NCBI RefSeq assembly: GCF_037038585.1
Contig: NC_092525.1
Coordinates: 30,530,367-30,594,366 of the forward strand
Origin: Patagioenas fasciata
Lineage: Eukaryota > Chordata > Aves > Columbiformes > Columbidae
DNA: 64,000 nucleotides
Direction of reading: 5' to 3'
The number at the start of each line of letters is the position of its first letter. Positions within the stretch are counted from its first letter, which is position 1. The notes below the pieces were generated by a model. The model did not search any database and was not told the DNA's origin. It was given only the letters and a program-made list of their open reading frames with translations. Of the stretch, positions 61,101-64,000 are shown piece by piece. A program made the translations under genes and the position numbers.

Positions 61101-62344
61101 AAATGTGATCACATGTTTTATTTCCCAGATGGTGCTAATAAAGTTACCCTGCCTTGGCCAGTTTGTAGCCTTTTGGATGCTGACCTATGAAATGAAGGGC
61201 AAAGAGTGAGGATCCAGCCTTAGAAGTACATTGCAAGTAGAAAAGTGAATGCCAAATTCAAACCTTTAAGGAGGGTTATTTTGCCTACAAGATAATATGA
61301 ACAGGACAGGACACAGTTCTTCCATTTTATTGACTTCTATCTGGGCAGCATAGCAGTTAACCTAGGAAAGACTTGCCCTGTCTTGACTGCATTAGAGCAG
61401 TCTATCTCAAATGCTTACGTTTATAAAACAAGTTTATCCTATTTTCACACATGAAGTTTATTCCTAAAATCCAATCAAACTGAAATCAAGGATAACATGA
61501 TGTCTTAAGCCACATTAGAAAAATTAATCATCAGCATAATTTATATTTAGATTTACACAATGATATGGGCTTCTATTACACTAGAGATATTCTCTGTGAA
61601 CTCTTAATATGAGCTGGAAAACATCCACAGAGAGTATTTCTGCCTCATACTGACATGTAGGTCCACCTGACTGCTCTGGACTTACCAGGGTTAAACCTGT
61701 GTATCTGTCACCTTGCTCCTCCTGTATGTATTTCAGTCCAGGAGTCAGAGCCTCCAGACCTCCTGACAGCTGCTGAGCAACACTGAAGATGACTTCCAAA
61801 ATCTCACAATAAATTTTCCAGGCATGGAAAGGTGATCTGGGCAAAGGTGTAACCACCTATGTCCTACCAGACTGAGAAGTATAACATGTAACACTTCACA
61901 CATCCACAAACTGTTTTTTCTGTCAGTCCTATTTGGAAGAAAAATACAAATTGCATTAAGGAATTTCTATAGAAAAAAAATGCACATGCCAACCTGCTTA
62001 CGAATTTATTCTTCTGCTCCTGAAGGCCACCAATGTCTCAGCTTGACCCAATTACTGCGTTGTACAGCCTATCACACCGACCATTTTCATTTCCTCCTTT
62101 TCTTCAGAACTGAGCCTCATTAAGAGGAAATATGACAGGTCCAGTCAGTGATAAAACCAAACTCTTAGGTTAGTTCTGTGTTTGGAGGCAACCTTAGGTT
62201 TTGTGAACTTTTATTCAACACAAAAGCAGCTCCTGGTACTTGCAAGCTTTAATGGATTTGTACCATTTACAGTAGTTGTGCTTGTCATATTGTTTTCCCC
62301 AGAACTAGGTCTCTAATAAAGATTAATATTTTTATATGGTTTTG

Positions 62345-62368
62345 TATCTATCTATATATATACATATT
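62345..62368. repeat. TATC/TA simple repeat
   Basis: TATCTATC followed by TATATATA, a short low-complexity run in AT-rich intergenic DNA. Confidence 0.6.
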
Positions 62369-64000
62369 TCCTTGGAATGTCTTTCAGCACTCTGGTAGAA
62401 CACCAGGAAGATATTTTTCAACAGATTGAAGAGATCCCTGTATTTTTTCACTCTGCTATTCCGAAATGTCGGAAATATTGATGAAGTGATGCTTGAAGTG
62501 AAAATGCAGCAGTATCCTATCTTTAAGCTTGAATCATTCTGAACAGACAGAGGTCCTTTTTTTAAAATTCTTCCTGTCCTTCAATTTTAACTCTTTTGTA
62601 CAGCCTCTCAGACATACAACACAAAATAAGCTATAGTGTTTTTTTTGTCTACAAAACCATTTAAGAAAAATTAGTACTCTAGCTTGTCTGGGTCAGAACA
62701 CTTCCACTGTAATATTTCAGCATAAACACAGAGAAATAGCTCACATACTAATTTAATTCCTTGTTTAGGATGTAAAAGCAAGACTTTCAAAAGCAATGCA
62801 CTTTGTGTACTTCGACCCTCGAGTGAAGCCCCATCACTTGCTGCCATGACCGTGGCACTCTGGGGTGCCCATCCACAGGGCCTGCCACTGCGGGGGGGCT
62901 GGGGATGTGCCTGACCCCCTCCCAGCCCATCACCCCAGGCTGGGTACACCTGTCCCACTGCACCCCACTGCCACAGTAGAACCTGCCTCTGCTCAGGGAG
63001 GCTTTTCTTTCACCACCATTGCCTTTCATCATGCATTCAGTTGCCTCCCAGCTTTTAGCCAATTTCAAAAAGTTTCATTTTTCACCAGAAAACTGCTAAC
63101 TGGTTTTAACCAAGATTAAGATATGGAAAATAACAACTTTTCTGATTGTAAGACAACTATTTCTAAAATTCCCTTTAAGCCTAAAGCTCATTTAGCCCAG
63201 AGAGAGCAAAAGAAAAGCATGGAGCTGTAGGACCTCAGTGCCATCAAGCCTGACCATGCAAACAGGGGTTGAGCATCCACACAGCACTCGGGCTGTGGTA
63301 CCAACACTTGAAGGAAACCCTCCTGGTTTGCTCCTGCAGGTCCGGCTGCCTCCTTTTAATTAGGCACAGGCAGGTGGCACACACAAGCACACACCCTGCT
63401 CCGTATGAGCCTTTCTTTAGATTCTGGTTTTGGGGAAGGTGAAACATAAAAGCACAATTTCTAGCACCATAGAAGAGAGGGATCTAACCACACTCTTGCA
63501 GAGAGGACATGGAAAGGCAGAGAAAGGTGTGCTTCACCTCAGCCAGGCTCAGCAGCCTCTGTCCTTCACGCTTACGAGAGCCTTTCCCTCCATGATGAGG
63601 TACAGATGCTAAACTTGGCACTGCTTTATTACAGGCAATGCTACTCAAGAACATCCACAACAACAGGAAAACAAAGCAGAAAAGAGACTGAGCCTTCCCA
63701 CTCACTAATTTTAGTTTCAAAGCAAGAGGCTGAACAAACAAGCACCTGACAGCAGAGGCGTTTTGGGATGCCAGCTCTCCCGGGATCCCAGGGGGCACTT
63801 GGGTCCCCATGCACCACGCTGTGCTGCTGGCTGCCAGGCTGCCTCTCTCAAAACATTACCGTAACTTCCACAGTAGCCACTGCTTAATGAACCATGGTTT
63901 AATCCATTAATGGAGCTGAGCCAAAATGAGTAAAATCACGCTCAGGGCAAATTTGTCCATTTTCTGGTATCTCTTGAGTCTCAGCTGGGGGAGGATGGAC

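Larger units (their letters stand above)
47311..64000. other. Intergenic DNA, no recognised gene
   Basis: No exon, RNA gene or clear transposon was recognised in these 16.7 kb. Short simple repeats occur (TA/TG-rich 47955-47990 and 62345-62368, A/T homopolymers near 54897 and 60670). A perfect 33-bp palindrome lies at 52137-52169. The + strand is C-richer than G-rich over much of 49-57 kb. ORFs up to 153 codons occur in the GC-richer patches (54.4-54.8, 55.7-56.1, 62.8-63.0 kb) but overlap one another on both strands and show no known domain. In the human order the next gene would be PTBP2 on the opposite strand; no part of it was seen. Confidence 0.65.

Overview
This is a piece of a vertebrate nuclear genome, almost certainly a bird. 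Most of it is non-coding, the only recognisable gene is split into short exons with GT/AG junctions, and the interspersed repeats are CR1-type LINEs (the dominant avian retroposon), plus one mariner DNA transposon of the Hsmar1/Galluhop-like group. There are no bacterial-style operons, no CRISPR array and no intact viral or mobile coding region.

The gene is the 3' end of DPYD (dihydropyrimidine dehydrogenase) on the + strand. Three consecutive coding exons were found: 24644-24787, 33479-33619 and 37428-37598. They match human residues 875-922, 923-969 and 970-1025, the last three coding exons, with identical lengths and all-phase-0 junctions. They encode most of the C-terminal ferredoxin-like domain, including all eight cysteines that hold its two [4Fe-4S] clusters. 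Bases 1-24643 are part of the preceding intron. The 3' UTR probably runs from 37599 to about 38875, ending after an AATAAA at 38852 that is followed by a GT/T-rich tract.

Inside the DPYD introns lie three CR1 fragments (19305-19544 +, 27611-27768 -, and an older one at about 30190-30520 -) and a full-length dead mariner (34415-35681) in the last intron. The mariner keeps its TA target duplication, its terminal inverted repeats and a colinear 344-codon transposase frame. That frame has six premature stops and lacks two of the three catalytic aspartates.

The 25 kb downstream of DPYD (about 38.9-64 kb) has no gene I can identify. Its main feature is an isolated CpG island at about 46545-47310, which contains a GC box, a CRE/CARE-like site, a strong CTCF-like motif and a 42-bp minisatellite whose six inner copies are identical. 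It looks like a regulatory or lncRNA promoter/insulator element between DPYD and the next gene (PTBP2, convergent, in the human order). A perfect 33-bp palindrome at 52137-52169 is the other structural oddity. I did not find a convincing new protein system; the best leads are the CpG island with its VNTR, the palindrome, and a few weak ORFs.
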